DNA from: Microplitis mediator
Taxonomy: Eukaryota; Arthropoda; Insecta; Hymenoptera; Braconidae
Length of the DNA stretch: 64,000 nt
Assembly: GCF_029852145.1 (NCBI RefSeq)
Contig: NC_079976.1
Span: 11,641,104-11,705,103, forward strand
Direction: 5' to 3'
In this document: positions 46,195 to 58,154 of the stretch, piece after piece
How positions within the stretch are numbered: the first letter of the stretch is position 1
Layout: every line of letters begins with the position of its first letter
Program-made: the position numbers and the translations under genes
The notes under the pieces: generated by a model
The model's database searches: none
The model's input: the letters and a program-made list of their open reading frames with translations, nothing else
What the model was told of the DNA's origin: nothing

Positions 46195-47764
46195 AGGGTC
46201 GTGCAAAAAAACCAACTATTTTTTTTTTTTCCATCTCGCATGAAAATTTGTTGGTTTACGATGTTTTACGAAGCCTCTCCACAAATCAGCTCGATAAAAA
46301 ATTTTTAAGAGATCGCTCACGAATTTTGAAAATATCAAAAATGATCGAAATTCGGATTTTTATTAAAATTTTTTTTTTTTCTCGTGGCAGCAATAGTTTA
46401 CATTTGTAAAATCATGACTATGCTGAATATTTCAGCCCAAAATTTAAATATTTAAACGGCGCTCAAGAATTTCAAATATTAACTGATAATATGTAACTAA
46501 TAGTTTGAATTAGTTTTTATAACTCAATGATTGTCATTTCACTTAAATATAACTTTTGCATAACCCAAAATATACAGGACAGTCTTAAACAATAAAATTT
46601 GGTAAGTTTTGAATAAGCGAAAAAACCTACAAATGGGATTAAAAAATAAAAAAGTATGTAAATAACTTATTATTTCGATTTCTCGGGTTATATTTTCATT
46701 CATTGTCATGCAAATTGATAGTGAAAAAATCGAGAAGCTTTATTATTAATATTTAAGGGTCGCTCAAAAACGTCCAAGAGACTGCGCTTGGAAACATTCA
46801 AAATTCGTGAGCGCTGTTTAAATATTTAAATTTTGGGGTGAAATTTTCAGCATAGTCATGATTTTACAAATATAAACTATTGCTGCCACGAGAAAAAAAA
46901 AATTTTTTTAATAAAAATCCGAATTTCGATCATTTTTGATATCAGGAGACACGGTAGTGTCTCGCGCCAAGTACACGTTCAAACACATGTATATGTGTGA
47001 AGTGTCATGGCGCGAGCCTACCGTGTATCTATACCGTAGACATAGTGGTTTTTGGCTCTTTTTAGCTCTCATTTTTAAAAACTTTTTTAAAATAATAAAT
47101 TTTCAGAAAATTCTTTCTCTATTCGAAAGATGATTGATTGTTCGTCTTAAAATTATAAAACTTTATTCATTTTAGTTATGAGAACTAATTTAAATAATGA
47201 AATTAGGCCAGCATATACTATAGCACCCCCAATTTAGACACTTTTATAAATTTTTTCATGCAAAAAGGGCACTGCCCAAGAATTGAAAAAATAATTGAAA
47301 AAAAAAATTTCAATGTACTTGGTGTGCCTATAAACTGAAAAAAAAAGAAAATTCAATTTTATTAGAAAACAATTTATATGCGAAATCAATTCTAGAAATT
47401 AATTTTGCTTGAATAAATTTAGTAATGCACACCAAGTACATTGAAATTTTTTTTTTCAATTATTTTTTCAATTCTATGAAAATGTTTTTCATGATTTTGA
47501 ATTATATTAGGTACTTGGTATTTTTTCGATTTGATTTATTTTCTTTGTAAAAAGAATTTTTTCTTAATTGTCAAAAATTTTAAACGTGTACTTGGCGCGA
47601 TTTTATACAGAGATTCTGTTTTTGGTAGGATTTTCATAATTCGTGAGCGACCTCTCAAAAATTTTTTATCGAGCTGATTTGTGGAGAGGCTTCTTAAAAC
47701 ATCGTAAACCAACAAATTTTCATGCGAGATGGAAAAAAAAAATAGTCGGTTTTTTTGCGCCACC

Positions 47765-47767
<3 letters not shown>
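46195..47767. mobile_element. Snap-back MITE (TIR AGGGTGGCGC), copy 2, interrupted
   Basis: The same TIRs and arms as copy 1. The right arm is broken at about 46943 by unrelated sequence to about 47635, which includes a CACGGTAGTGTCTCGCGCCA inverted repeat (46951-47030), a TTCAATGTACTTGGTGTG inverted repeat (47310/47425) and the repeat shared with 22970-23210. Confidence 0.85.

Positions 47768-47824
<57 letters not shown>
47768..47824. repeat. (TA)n microsatellite
   Basis: A pure TA tract between two hairpin elements, a common landing site for TA-targeting MITEs. Confidence 0.95.
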
Positions 47825-47827
<3 letters not shown>

Positions 47828-48249
47828 TGGGGTGCTTCATTTCGGAGCCAGATTTTTTTTTTTCAAGTGCATGTGGAAAAAATCATAGTTCAACACAAAA
47901 AAAAAAAATTTTCGCGCATCAAAAAAAATTCTATGTCGATTATAGACCTAGCTCATTGAAAAATTAGATTTTCCCATTTAAGTAACATGGGAAAATTTTT
48001 TTTTCTAGCTTTAAGTATTTTTAACCTCGTTAAAAAATCAATAGATCAAATAGAGTAATACATATTTTTGTAGAAAATTGAACGCTCTACAAAAACGGTT
48101 TCTTATCATTTTTCGATAAATCCATCTGTTTTAAAGTTATTAGAGCTGGTAAGAAAGTTGGAGATCGTTTTACTTTTCCGGTGAAACTATCAGACTTATC
48201 ACAAAATTTTGAAAGGTCTTTTTTGTTGACAATTTTATTCTCTACAAAT

Positions 48250-48725
48250 CCCGTGTAAAAAAAAATTTCGTTCATAATGAATTTAGATCTGAATTTCATG
48301 ACGAAACTCAGATCGTGACACAAATATGACTTTTATCATGAATTTACTCCAACTTTTCGTCTAGTAAATCAGTATCAATTATAAAATTTATTTATTTCGT
48401 CTTTGAATCGGACTTGGAATGACTTCGATAGAAACTTGACTGAATTTTTACTGAATTAAATCTTTTGTCAAATTTATCGATTCAGAAATTACCAATAATC
48501 TTCTTCTATCAAGTACTTGAGTTACGTAAATCAGTTTTGATTCCAAAATTAATTTAGTGAATGAACTTCGGATCACTTGGATTGAAATTTTACTAAGTCA
48601 TAATTTTGACGTGATTAAAGTTCTTGATACAAATTCATGATGAAAGTCATATTTGTGTCACGATCTGAGTTTCGAGACTAAATTTATATCTAAATTCATT
48701 ATGAACAATAATTTTTTTACACGGG
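48250..48725. mobile_element. CCCGTGTAAAAA-TIR element (family H), 2-bp TSD AT
   Basis: The left end CCCGTGTAAAAAAAAATTTC and the right end TTTTTTTACACGGG are inverse. AT is duplicated (48248-48249, 48726-48727), and the opposite hairpin arm at 48885-48905 shows the uninterrupted site. Arms contain CATAATGAATTTAGAT and CAGATCGTGACACAAATATG with their inverses. 476 bp, non-coding. Confidence 0.88.
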
Positions 48726-49839
48726 ATTATTATCAGTAAAGTTTTTTCAAATTCCGCATTGTTTTCTAGTTATTTTCATTTCAATGTCGAGTTCTTGAAA
48801 TCGATCAGAACCACTTTCTCCAGAGCTTGAAATGAAAATGAAAATAACTAGAAACCAATGCGGAATTTAAAAAAACTTTACGAATAATAATTTGTAGAGA
48901 ATAAAATTGTCAACAAAAAAGACCTAGCAAAATTTTGTGATAAGTCTGATAGTTTACCGGAAAAGTAAAAAAGTCTCCAACTTAACTTCAAGCTCTAATG
49001 ACTTTTGATTAGATGGTTTTATCGAAAAATGATGAGAAACCTTTTTTGTAGAGCGTTCAATTTCCTACAAAAGTATGTATTAGTCAATTTGATCTATTGA
49101 TTTGTTAACGAGGTTTTTGAGCTCGAAAACATTGTTGTGAATACATTTTCGAGCTCCTCGAACTTGAAAATACTTTTGTATCCCATTGTTTTCGAAAAAA
49201 CCGTTTTTTAGCATTTCTTTCACCCACGATATCTCACGAACGAATTGACCGATTTCGATGGTTCAGGCGGCAATCGACGTGTTTTATTGAATTCTAGAGC
49301 TGATCAAATTTTGAAATTGTTTGATTGAGTAGTTTCAATGATATTCACAAGCAACCGTTTTTTAGCATCCCATACAGGAAGCCCCAAAGTTGAACGACGG
49401 GGCCATGCCTGGGACATTATTGGGGAGCCCATCTTGGCACACCTATACTGTCCCATGCCCGGGTCATAACTGGGTAATTAGTCTTGGCCATTCCAATGAT
49501 TACCAAGGCTTGGGCCAAGACTGAATAACCTAGCTTTGGCCAAGCCTAGAGTCACCCTAACTTGGGCCAAGTTTGCGTAACCTAACCATGGCCGTTGAAT
49601 GGTAACCCTAACATGGACCAAGACGGAATGCCCTAGCCTTGGCCGTTGAATGGTAAACCTAACACGGGCTTAGACTGAATAACCCATTTTTTATGAAAAG
49701 TCATTTTATAATATTTTCTTACATCCAGGTAATTTGTGTTGATTAGATTTGGCAGGAAAAGAATAATTTTATATAATTAAATAAAAAATAAAATTATATG
49801 TAAATTATTATGCATATCGGCGGAGAAAAAAAAAACTCA

Positions 49840-49925
49840 CGTTCGTTCAGTACTCGAATCATGGACCTCGTGAGGGCCAGCCCACTGCACTACCTGCTCG
49901 CCCAAGCTCTTAGATGTCGTGTGGG
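49840..49925 (-). repeat. tRNA-like segment 1 in family D
   Basis: On the minus strand GAGCAGGTAGTGCAGTGG and a degenerate B-box, TGATTCGAGTAC, are at tRNA-like spacing. No good cloverleaf. tRNA-derived at best. Confidence 0.4.
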
Positions 49926-50887
49926 AGATTTCAATGAAACTCAAATATTTAAAAATCAAACATTTAAAATTTTTATAAAAAAAAGTTTACTACTTATATA
50001 AGCATAATTTGTTAATTGTATTAATGAAAAAAAAAAAAAATGTACTAGACATTTTTTTCATTTTCTACCAATTCACAATTTCAAAAAAATTTTTTTTATG
50101 TTAATTGTTGAGTAAAAAAATGAAAGGAGTAATTTAATATTTAGTAACTGCGATTTTTATTTAAAAACTCAATTAAGAACAAGCAATATCCATGCAGGAG
50201 CTGCCAGAGTTGAACGAAAGGGCCCTCCTTGGCTCAGCACTGGGTACCCTAGCCTTGGCCGAACCAATGATTACCCGAATTTAAGCCAAGACTAGATTCC
50301 CCTGCCTTGATCATTCAATGGCAAGCCAGATTGGGGCCAAGGTAGGATTATCCAAGTTCGGCTATACCTATAGTTCCCCATCCTTGGGACGGAATAGGCT
50401 AACCCACGTTTTTTATTAATTATTCAATTAACTCATTATTATGGTTTTTTGAATTAATAATTTTTTATTTTTGAATTAAAATAAGTTTTAATTAATAAAT
50501 ATTATAATATTGCGATTAAAATTATTTACAACTAATAATTGAAATATTTTTTAGTTCGTTGTTATTTGCAATCAACAACCGTAATTTTATAATTTTAGTT
50601 ACAAAAATTAATTTAAGTAAGAAATAACTCATGAATTTTTATAATAAATGTTATTTTTAATATTGGTGGGAAAGCAAGATAATTCAACTGGGTTCATGAT
50701 AAATAATCAATTAAATTTAATAAATTTTATTTTTAAAAATTATGTAATTATAATAAAAATAATACGAAATTATTATTTTTTTTCTTAATCGAAAATATTT
50801 ATTTGATTGCTCTTTATATTTCATAAAACCAAGTGGTTGTAGTAAAATGAATAAGTACAACATATAAAAGATTAAGTTCAACATTAG

Positions 50888-50975
50888 TAGGTTCGTCCAG
50901 TAGCTACCGTTCAAACCTAGCGATCAGAAGGACGGCAGTTCACGCCCAGAACCCAGCAGAATTTTCACCGAGTTT
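50888..50975 (+). repeat. tRNA-like segment 2 in family D
   Basis: GTCCAGTAGCTACCG and GGCAGTTCACGCCC are spaced like degenerate A and B boxes, followed by CCCAGCAGA as in the 9440-9545 segment. The B box is poor. Confidence 0.35.
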
Positions 50976-51047
50976 TTTGACGTCATTTACCTCACTTGAA
51001 TAGTTTAAACGTTAATGATCACAAACTCTATTAGGATAATAATAATA

Positions 51048-52035
51048 CCCCCATGGAAAAAATTTATATGTTGAATATATTAAAAATATATTTCTACATA
51101 TAAATCATACATAAACGTAATATAACAAATATATACGTCCAATATACTAAAAATATAAACGAATATATGCTACATATAAAAAAAATATAAATAGAATATA
51201 TATGGAATATATAACTTTTGGCCGATTTTCGTATATATAAAATATATGTTCAATATAATGAAGTTATATGTATAATATATTTTGTATGGATAATCATCAA
51301 GGTAGTAAAAGTTCAAAGAAATATATACAAAATATATTGGCTTTATATTTTAAATATAATTAGATAGAATATATTGTGAATATATGTTAAATATATGTAT
51401 TTAGTTTATAAGAAAAATATGATAATTAAATATAACCAAAATATATGTGACGTATATTTGAATTATATTACAGTTAATCCTCTTACACCGGTGTAATTTT
51501 ATTTTAACACCGGGCGGAGTTAAAATGAGTCCATTTTTAACACTGCTCTTTTTACAGTGTATACACCTACTATAATCTGCATATATTTTTTTAGAAATAC
51601 CTACTTATATTTTTAATATAATTCAAATATACGTCACATATATTTTGGTTATATTTAATTATCATATTTTCCTTATAAACTAAATACATATATTTAACAT
51701 ATATTCAGAATATATTCTATCAATTATATTTTAAATATAAAGCCAATATATTTTGTATATATTTCTTTGAACTTTTACTGCCTTGATGATTATCCATACA
51801 AAATATATTATACATATAACTTTATTATATTGAACATATATTTTATATATACGAAAATCGGCCAAAAGTTATATATTCCATATATATTCTATTTATATTT
51901 TTTTTATATGTAGCATATATTCGTTTATATTTTCAGTATATTGGACGTATATATTTGTTATATTACGTTTATATATGATTTATATGTAGTAATATATTTT
52001 TAATATATTCAACATATAAATTTTTTCCATGGGGG
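51048..52035. mobile_element. CCCCCATGGAAAAAA-TIR hairpin (family E), TSD TA
   Basis: The left end CCCCCATGGAAAAAATTTAT is the exact inverse of the right end. TA is duplicated (51046-51047, 52036-52037). Almost the whole element is an inverted repeat of ATATATTTTTAATATAT-like words. The centre (51475-51565) holds a fragment of the ACACTGT element (CACCGGTGTAATTTT...TTTTTACAGTGT). TTTTGGCCGATTTTCG links it to family Q. Confidence 0.88.
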
Positions 52036-52587
52036 TACAATTTTTTTTAAATTAAATTTATTTGTTTTGTCGATGCATGGGCCAAGTCTGGCAAGCAAGC
52101 ATGGGCCAGCCTTGGCAATGATGCCTGGGCCAATGGTAACAACCAAGCCTGGCACCCTGTTATCATCCAAGACTTTTACCAAAGCTGGGACAAAGCGGGC
52201 TTACAAGCATGGGCCAGAGATCGTCAGCATTGCGCCAAGCGTGGCCTATATCTGGCCCCGTCGTATTTTCCTGTATGGGACTTCTTTCTCCCACGATATC
52301 TCACGAAGGAATTGACCGATTTCGATGGTTGGGACGGCAATCGATGTGTTTTATTGAGTTCTAGAGCTGATCAAATTTTGAAATTGTTAGGTTGAGTCGT
52401 TTCGAAGATATTCGCAAGAAACCATTTTTCATCATTTCTTTCACACACGATAACTTTCGAACGAATTATCTGATTGAGATGGCTAGGGCGGCAATCGACG
52501 AGTTTTATTAAATTCTAGAGCTGATTAGATTTTGAAGTCGATCGTTCAAGTCGTTTCTGAGAAATCAATAAAAAACTAAAAAAAAAA

Positions 52588-53385
52588 ATCGGTCTGTCAG
52601 TTGACCCTGCGGGCCAGCCCCAAAACTTCCCGCTGTTTTCAAGCTCGTGAAGCTCGAAAACACTATTGTGAATACATTTTCGAGTTCTTCGAGCTCGCAA
52701 ATACTTTTGTATGCCATTGTTTTGTAAAAAACCATTTTTTAGCATTTCTTTCTCCCACGATATCTCGCGAACGAATTAACCGATTTTGATGGTTGAGGCG
52801 GCAATCGACGCGTTTTGTCAAGTTCTAAAGCTGATCAAATTTTGGATTCGATTTATCGAGTCTTTTTTGAGATATTTCAGGAAAAATAAAAAAATTTTTT
52901 TTTTTTAATTCTTTCGACAACGGTTTCTCTTGAACGAATGAACCGATTTTGATGATTGAGGTGGCATTCGACGCGGCTTATAAAGCTCTAGAGCCCAGTC
53001 CATTTTGGAATTAATCCATCGAGCACATTAAAAGTTATTCAAAAAAAACATTTTTGAAAAAACTTTATTTTTGAAATATCTCTGAACAAGCCCTACCGAT
53101 CAAGCTCAATTTTCTCTCGGCTTCAAGATATTGACAATCCGCGTCGAATGACACCTTAAAGTTCAAACTCGGTTCATCCGTTCAAAAGATACAGGTATTT
53201 ACATACGTACGTACGTACACACATACATACAGACACTCGAACATCATTCTGAAAATAGTCAGAATAGCTTCCTAGGACCTCAAAACGTCGACATCTGATG
53301 AAATTTCGATTTTCGCAAATCGGGGTGAAAACAATAACTTCCCGAATTTTTCGAAAATCGTCGATTTTCTTAGCGGGAAGTTAAA
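52588..53385 (+). mobile_element. Family O repeat, copy 5b
   Basis: A new start, TCGGTCTGTCAGTTGACCC with GCCAGCCCCAAAACTTCCCG, lies directly after the A-rich end of copy 5a. Modules, a short ACGTACGTAC tract, and the full 3' end TTAGCGGGAAGTTAAAA follow. Confidence 0.8.
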
Positions 53386-53570
53386 ACTTTTTCCCATGTT
53401 ATTTAAATGGGAAAATCGAATTTTTCAATGATCTAGGTCTGTAATCGACATAGAATTTTGTTTTTTGCGCGAAAAATTTTTTTTTGTGTTGAACTATGGT
53501 TTTTTCCACATGCACTTGAAAAAAAAAATCCGAAATGAAGCACTCAAATATACATCTGTACTTGGGTGCT

Positions 53571-54065
53571 ACACTGTGAAAAGAGCGGTGTTAAAAATGG
53601 ACTCATTTTAACTCCGGCCGGTGTTAAAATGAAATTACACCGGTGTAGTAGGCGTAATTCGGCGGCGTTAAAATACCGGTGTAAAAGTAGGGTAACCGTT
53701 GCAAAAGCGGAGTAATATCGGTGTAAAAGCGGGTTAACCGGTGTAAAAGTGGAGTAACCGGTGTAAAAGCAGGGTAAGCTGCGTCCGCTTGAAGTATTAA
53801 CTTTAAAGATTATAAAACACAAAAAATGTCAGTTCTTTATGAAAATTAATCCAAAATATCATTTATTAACAAGTATAGTTATCAAGTAAGTAAAAATATT
53901 TACAAAGTGAAATATTTTAACACCGGGGAGTTTTTTTTAACACCCGTATAAAATATTTACACCGGTGGCGGCGTTATTTTCACACCGCTTTTGGTGTTGA
54001 AATTTAACACCGCTTATTTTAACACCTACACCGCTTAGACTTACCCCGGTGATTTTTTACAGTGT
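53571..54065. mobile_element. ACACTGT-TIR word-array element (family F)
   Basis: The left end ACACTGTGAAAAGAGCGGTG and the right end CGGTGATTTTTTACAGTGT are inverse. The interior is built of ACCGGTGTAAAAG/TAACACCG words (more than fifteen). A fragment occurs in the centre of family E. The target duplication is not clear. Confidence 0.8.
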
Positions 54066-55222
54066 AAAAAAAAATCTATAGTGTTTTTTCTTTCGGCTGT
54101 TGTAAAAAAAGTTTCTATACATTGAAACAAAAAACCCGTCAGAAAGAGGATTTTTTATTCCACCTTTAAAAGGTCACGCTCCCCCTTGAATTTCCCCATG
54201 CTAATAGCATGGAAATTTTTTTTTTTTTATAAAAAAATTCTATAACTTTATTTAACGTTGAGGAAAAATTTTGAGTCATGGACATTTTTGTAAGAAATTT
54301 TCATGCTCTGCAAAATTGTCAATGAGCTCATAAGCTCTAAAACGTACGGTTCAAAAGTTACAGGTATTTACCCTGATTAAAAAAAATGATTTCACACGTT
54401 AAATGTCCATAAGAGACAGGATTAGAAATGATTTGAAGGATTAAAAAGTATTTAAAATGATTAAAAAACAAATCATTTTAAATACTTTTTAATCTTTTTA
54501 TTTAATCAGGGTAAAGTTGATAACTTTTCAAAAATCAATTGCATGGGTGTGGTCATGTTTTTAACACAATCTTTACATAAATCGATTTGAAAATAAGTGA
54601 AAAATATTATAATGGTATAATTAGGTTGTTAAAATAATCATTTTGATTGTAGTTGAGTGTTATTCAAAGTAAATTTAGTAAAGAAATATATTATCTTTAT
54701 GTCATACAAGCACAAAATAATAATTTCCATGAACAAGTATTTATTAAACATATTAATCAATCATTTACAAAAGTTATATTGATGTTTTTGAAACCTTATC
54801 GTGATAAATGAATTCGTTACAAAGCCTTTATTTGATACTTTCCGTAAGAATAGCAGTTTTCGTGTAAATGCCGTTTGAACATTGATTTTTAACAAGTTAT
54901 CAACTTTAAATACCTGTTACTTTTGAACCGTACGTTTTAGAGCTCATGAGTTTCTAAACAATTTTGTAGGGCATAAAATTTCCTACAAAATTGTCCATGA
55001 CCCAAATTTTTTCCTCAACGTCAAATGAAGTTATAGAATATGTTATAAAAAAAAAAAAAATTCCCGTGTTATTAGCATGGGAAAATTCAAAGAGCGTGCG
55101 CCACCTTTTAAAATTGAAAAAAACAATCGTCCTTTTGACAGGCGTTTTTTTTCGATTTATAGAAGCTTTTTTTACAACAGCCGAAAAAAAATATCGATTT
55201 TTATTGGAGCGCCGTTATATAT
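54066..55222. mobile_element. Long snap-back repeat around a TTTGGAG/GGCGCTCC end
   Basis: TTTCGGCTGTTGTAAAAAAAG (54092) and CATGCTAATAGCATGG (54200) are mirrored at 55165 and 55070. The right end, GGAGCGCCGTTATATA, suggests a TIR beginning GGCGCTCC. The left end appears as GGGTGCT just before the ACACTGT element, so that element probably inserted into it. The centre (54540-54840) is AT-rich and unassigned. Confidence 0.65.
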
Positions 55223-56755
55223 TTATATATGTAGTAACATGATGAAAAATTCGACTTCGACCCGTGGTTCTAAATTAGTTGAATATAATGAATCGTTACC
55301 CGGAGAGTAAATTTTGGTGACATCTATGATCAACATTTTCGACTTTGATTGAGCAATCGACCCGACGCATTGATTGAACAGAGATCCAGTTCAGACGCCG
55401 CAGAGAACGCGTTTTTTGTATTCTGAACAATTCGACTCCGCTCAAAAGAACAATTCTGACTTATGGAAAGAAAAATTTCGATTTACGACTGTTTAGAACA
55501 ATCCCGAGTTTAGATCAACGACTAGTTAAATTAATTGATAGTGGATTAATTCCGAGTGAACAATAAATCGCCTTCTGTGAACAATAACTGCCTTTCGTGA
55601 ACAAGCCGAAGCCTCGGCGCGAAAACTGAACAAAGTGGGCGACCGATTTGTTAATTAACAAGTGAAGTGCGTTCGTGTGATAATAATTAATTAACTAATT
55701 AATTAATTACAAATAATCAGTGAATAATAGTGCAATTTAACGCGTTACCGAAATAAAATATTATTCTATATTTTAATTTATTTCATTCGACATGTTCTGA
55801 GAATAACGGATTATCCGTGTCTCATTCGTTGCTCAGTCAAGTCTTGTCGTGTAAAATACTCTGACGTCATTCGTCAAGTATTTCGTCAATACTCACGTTG
55901 TATGTGTGTCCGGAAAATAAAATACAAGTATATTTTATTTCGTTTATCGAACTTTTGTGTTGCGAATGAACTGACTATGTGATTGAGATCAAGTACGACT
56001 ACGTTGCGAACACTTTTGTTTATATCTAGTCAAGCCGAAATCAGCGAATGAAATTCTACTTTGTAACCGATAATTTTTATGGGCAGCCAGCCACAGCGTC
56101 CACTGTTTAGGATGATTAGTTTGGGCAGCTGGTAGCAGCGTGCAAAAATACAGGAGATTATACAGGTGAAATATTGTGATGCCAAATGACACTCCAAGAT
56201 AAGGTTAGATTGATTTTAAATTAATTCTAGGTTGATTTTATAATTGATGGAGAGAAAAAACAAGCTGATGGATTCGGATTCAGCAGAGTACCAATCTCTG
56301 CTGAATCCACTGACTAACTACTTTTCTTTCCACACTACATAATTATATTTATATATGAAATTAATACTATGTTGCATCTCAGGTTTTTTATGGGAACGTC
56401 GAGGCAGTCCAATTTTCATCTACGTAGACACTTTGTTTTATCTACGGTTAGACTGCGTCGATCTTTTAACAATGCTAATCAGTGATATTTCCGTTCAAAT
56501 AAATCAGAAACTATAAATTGAAAATAATAATTAAATAAATTATACTTATTCAAGAAATAAATGTAACAAGAACGTAGCAATATACGAAAAAATATGAATT
56601 TCTTGGAGCACAAAAAGTATATTCCCCGTAAAAATTATTATGTATTATGAATTAAATACAAAAATTTTTTTAGTGCAAGAAAAATACTTAAAAATTTAGG
56701 ATTTGTTTCATCCTTCAATTTTTATGATTATCATAATCAATTACATAAAAAAAAA
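55223..56755. other. Region without assigned gene; LTR-leader-like pieces
   Basis: At about 55312 TTTTGGTGACATC resembles an LTR-retrotransposon primer-binding region, and the following 400 nt have repeated GAACAA/TGAACAAT pieces. 56220-56325 has a short inverted repeat around GATTCAGCAGAGA. No ORF is supported. Confidence 0.3.
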
Positions 56756-58118
56756 AAGGCCATTCAGCAGCCGAAATGGAAGTAGATTTCTCATTGTTTA
56801 ATTTTTTTCACTGTTCAAATGAAAGCTAATAATAAAAAAGAATTTTTTTTACATTTTCTTAAAAATTCTCGAGATGATAAAACAAAAAAAATCGAAAAAT
56901 TATAAGTACAATGTCAAAAATTGAAGCTAACTAAATGAACTACAGAAGAATTTTTGATGATAATGCACTATATGTTTTGATTTGATGTTATTTAAAGATA
57001 CGAACGCATATATTCAAACTATCGGACCAATGGTATTCCGGACCCTATTTGAAAAATTATGATAGATTATGGTTTTAATGCTCGAGAATTCTACCATAAG
57101 GACAAAGGCGATAATTTGCTTTCAATAAAATCTACTAATAAAATATTCTAAGATTAAAAATTGATTGTGATACATCAAAGTGTCATACTTGAAATTAGTA
57201 CTAATATTTGAAATAAAAAGCCTATTAGAATATCAAACGACGAGTAGATATGGAGAATATTATCATCATAACTAATGTTAATCTTGTTATTGATACATCA
57301 TATCATTTATACACTGTCGATAAAACAAAATTGTATATACCCACTGAATTGAGATGTTTAGATTTTATAAGTGTCACACTGCGATAATATGAATTTAAGT
57401 AGCTCTATGAATGTACTAAGAAGTAGGAGAACTAATGCAATAGCAAAATTTCCATGAATGGTAAAATAAGTAATTTCAGTGGTCTAGGCATATAAAGGCA
57501 TGAAATTTAAAGCTTATTCGAAGAGATTTCAGATGAATTTGATATAAAGTCGATAAGTTATCACATTCAAAAGATATTGAAGAAAGAATAAGTAAAAATA
57601 TGAATTTTGGGCATTTTGAAAATTTTGAAATGCTATAACTTCGAAACTAATCGACCGATTGAGCTCATTTTCAAACCCGAACAAGGTAGTCACCCACAAA
57701 ATACGTATACTAAGTTTCAAGGTGATCGGTGCGAAATTGTGGCTATAATCAAAGTGAAAACCTGCATAAAATTAGTTTCTCCAATATTTTGTAAATGTTC
57801 AAAACCATTTATCTATTAGAAAAAATGGTCAAATGAACAAGCTGTATAGTAAAAATTGTAGGCAATCGAACGAGCTTTCACATAGAACAAACGAAAATAA
57901 GCTATCTCTTTCCATTCAGAAGTTACATCCAGTTAAAGCGGCAAACAAATTTTTTTTTGAAAATTTTACAAAATGTCAATTAACTATAACTGGTAAACTT
58001 ATTGGCCGAATTGGCTCATCTTCGAACTCATCCAAGGTAATCGTCTATAGAATAAGTATACTGAGTTTCATTAAGATCGGTGTAGAATTGTGGACGCTAT
58101 CGTTAGAGAACGGCGCGT

Positions 58119-58130
<12 letters not shown>
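56756..58130 (+). mobile_element. Family P repeat, copy 3
   Basis: Begins AGGCCATTCAGCAGCCGAAA at about 56757, TGGAAGTAGATTT. Later modules (57640: AACTAATCGACCGATTGAGC; 57990: AACTATAACTGGTAAACTTA) match 34380-34500. The right end is not clear and abuts a TA microsatellite at 58120-58152. Small ORFs here are chance. Confidence 0.55.

Positions 58131-58152
<22 letters not shown>

Positions 58153-58154
<2 letters not shown>

Larger units (their letters stand above)
49369..52279. mobile_element. CCCATACAGG-TIR word-array element (family D)
   Basis: The left end CCCATACAGGAAGCCCC and the right end CCTGTATGGG are inverse. Flanks are AT at the left and AC at the right, so a 2-bp duplication with one change is likely. 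The family O module it interrupts is continuous across it. Arms consist of TTGGCCAAG/GGGCCAAG/CCTAACC words. A second left-end-like sequence (CATGCAGGAGCTGCC) begins at about 50191, suggesting a nested or tandem partial copy. It contains two tRNA-like segments and the 51048-52035 element. Confidence 0.8.
49107..52587 (+). mobile_element. Family O repeat, copy 5a, interrupted
   Basis: Starts at the GAGCTC palindrome zone (TTTTTGAGCTCGAAAACATT) and its modules run to 49368. The element 49369-52279 follows, and modules resume at 52280 (TTCTTTCTCCCACGATATCT) until the start of copy 5b. Confidence 0.75.
47830..53545. mobile_element. Snap-back element (TIR GGGTGCTTCATTTCGGA), heavily interrupted
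   Basis: The left end GGGTGCTTCATTTCGGAGCC with CAAGTGCATGTGGAAAAAA is the inverse of 53500-53545 (TTTTTTCCACATGCACTTG ... TCCGAAATGAAGCACT). Arm sequence 47870-48240 is also mirrored at 48890-49106 and 53386-53500. The right arm is split at 49106/53386 by family O copies, which in turn hold the 49369-52279 element. The left arm holds the 48250-48725 element. Confidence 0.8.

Noticed and set aside
52067..52315. 82-aa ORF with repeated HGP/ALA words
   Set aside because: It reads through the GGGCCAAG word array and into family O; there is no sign of coding selection.
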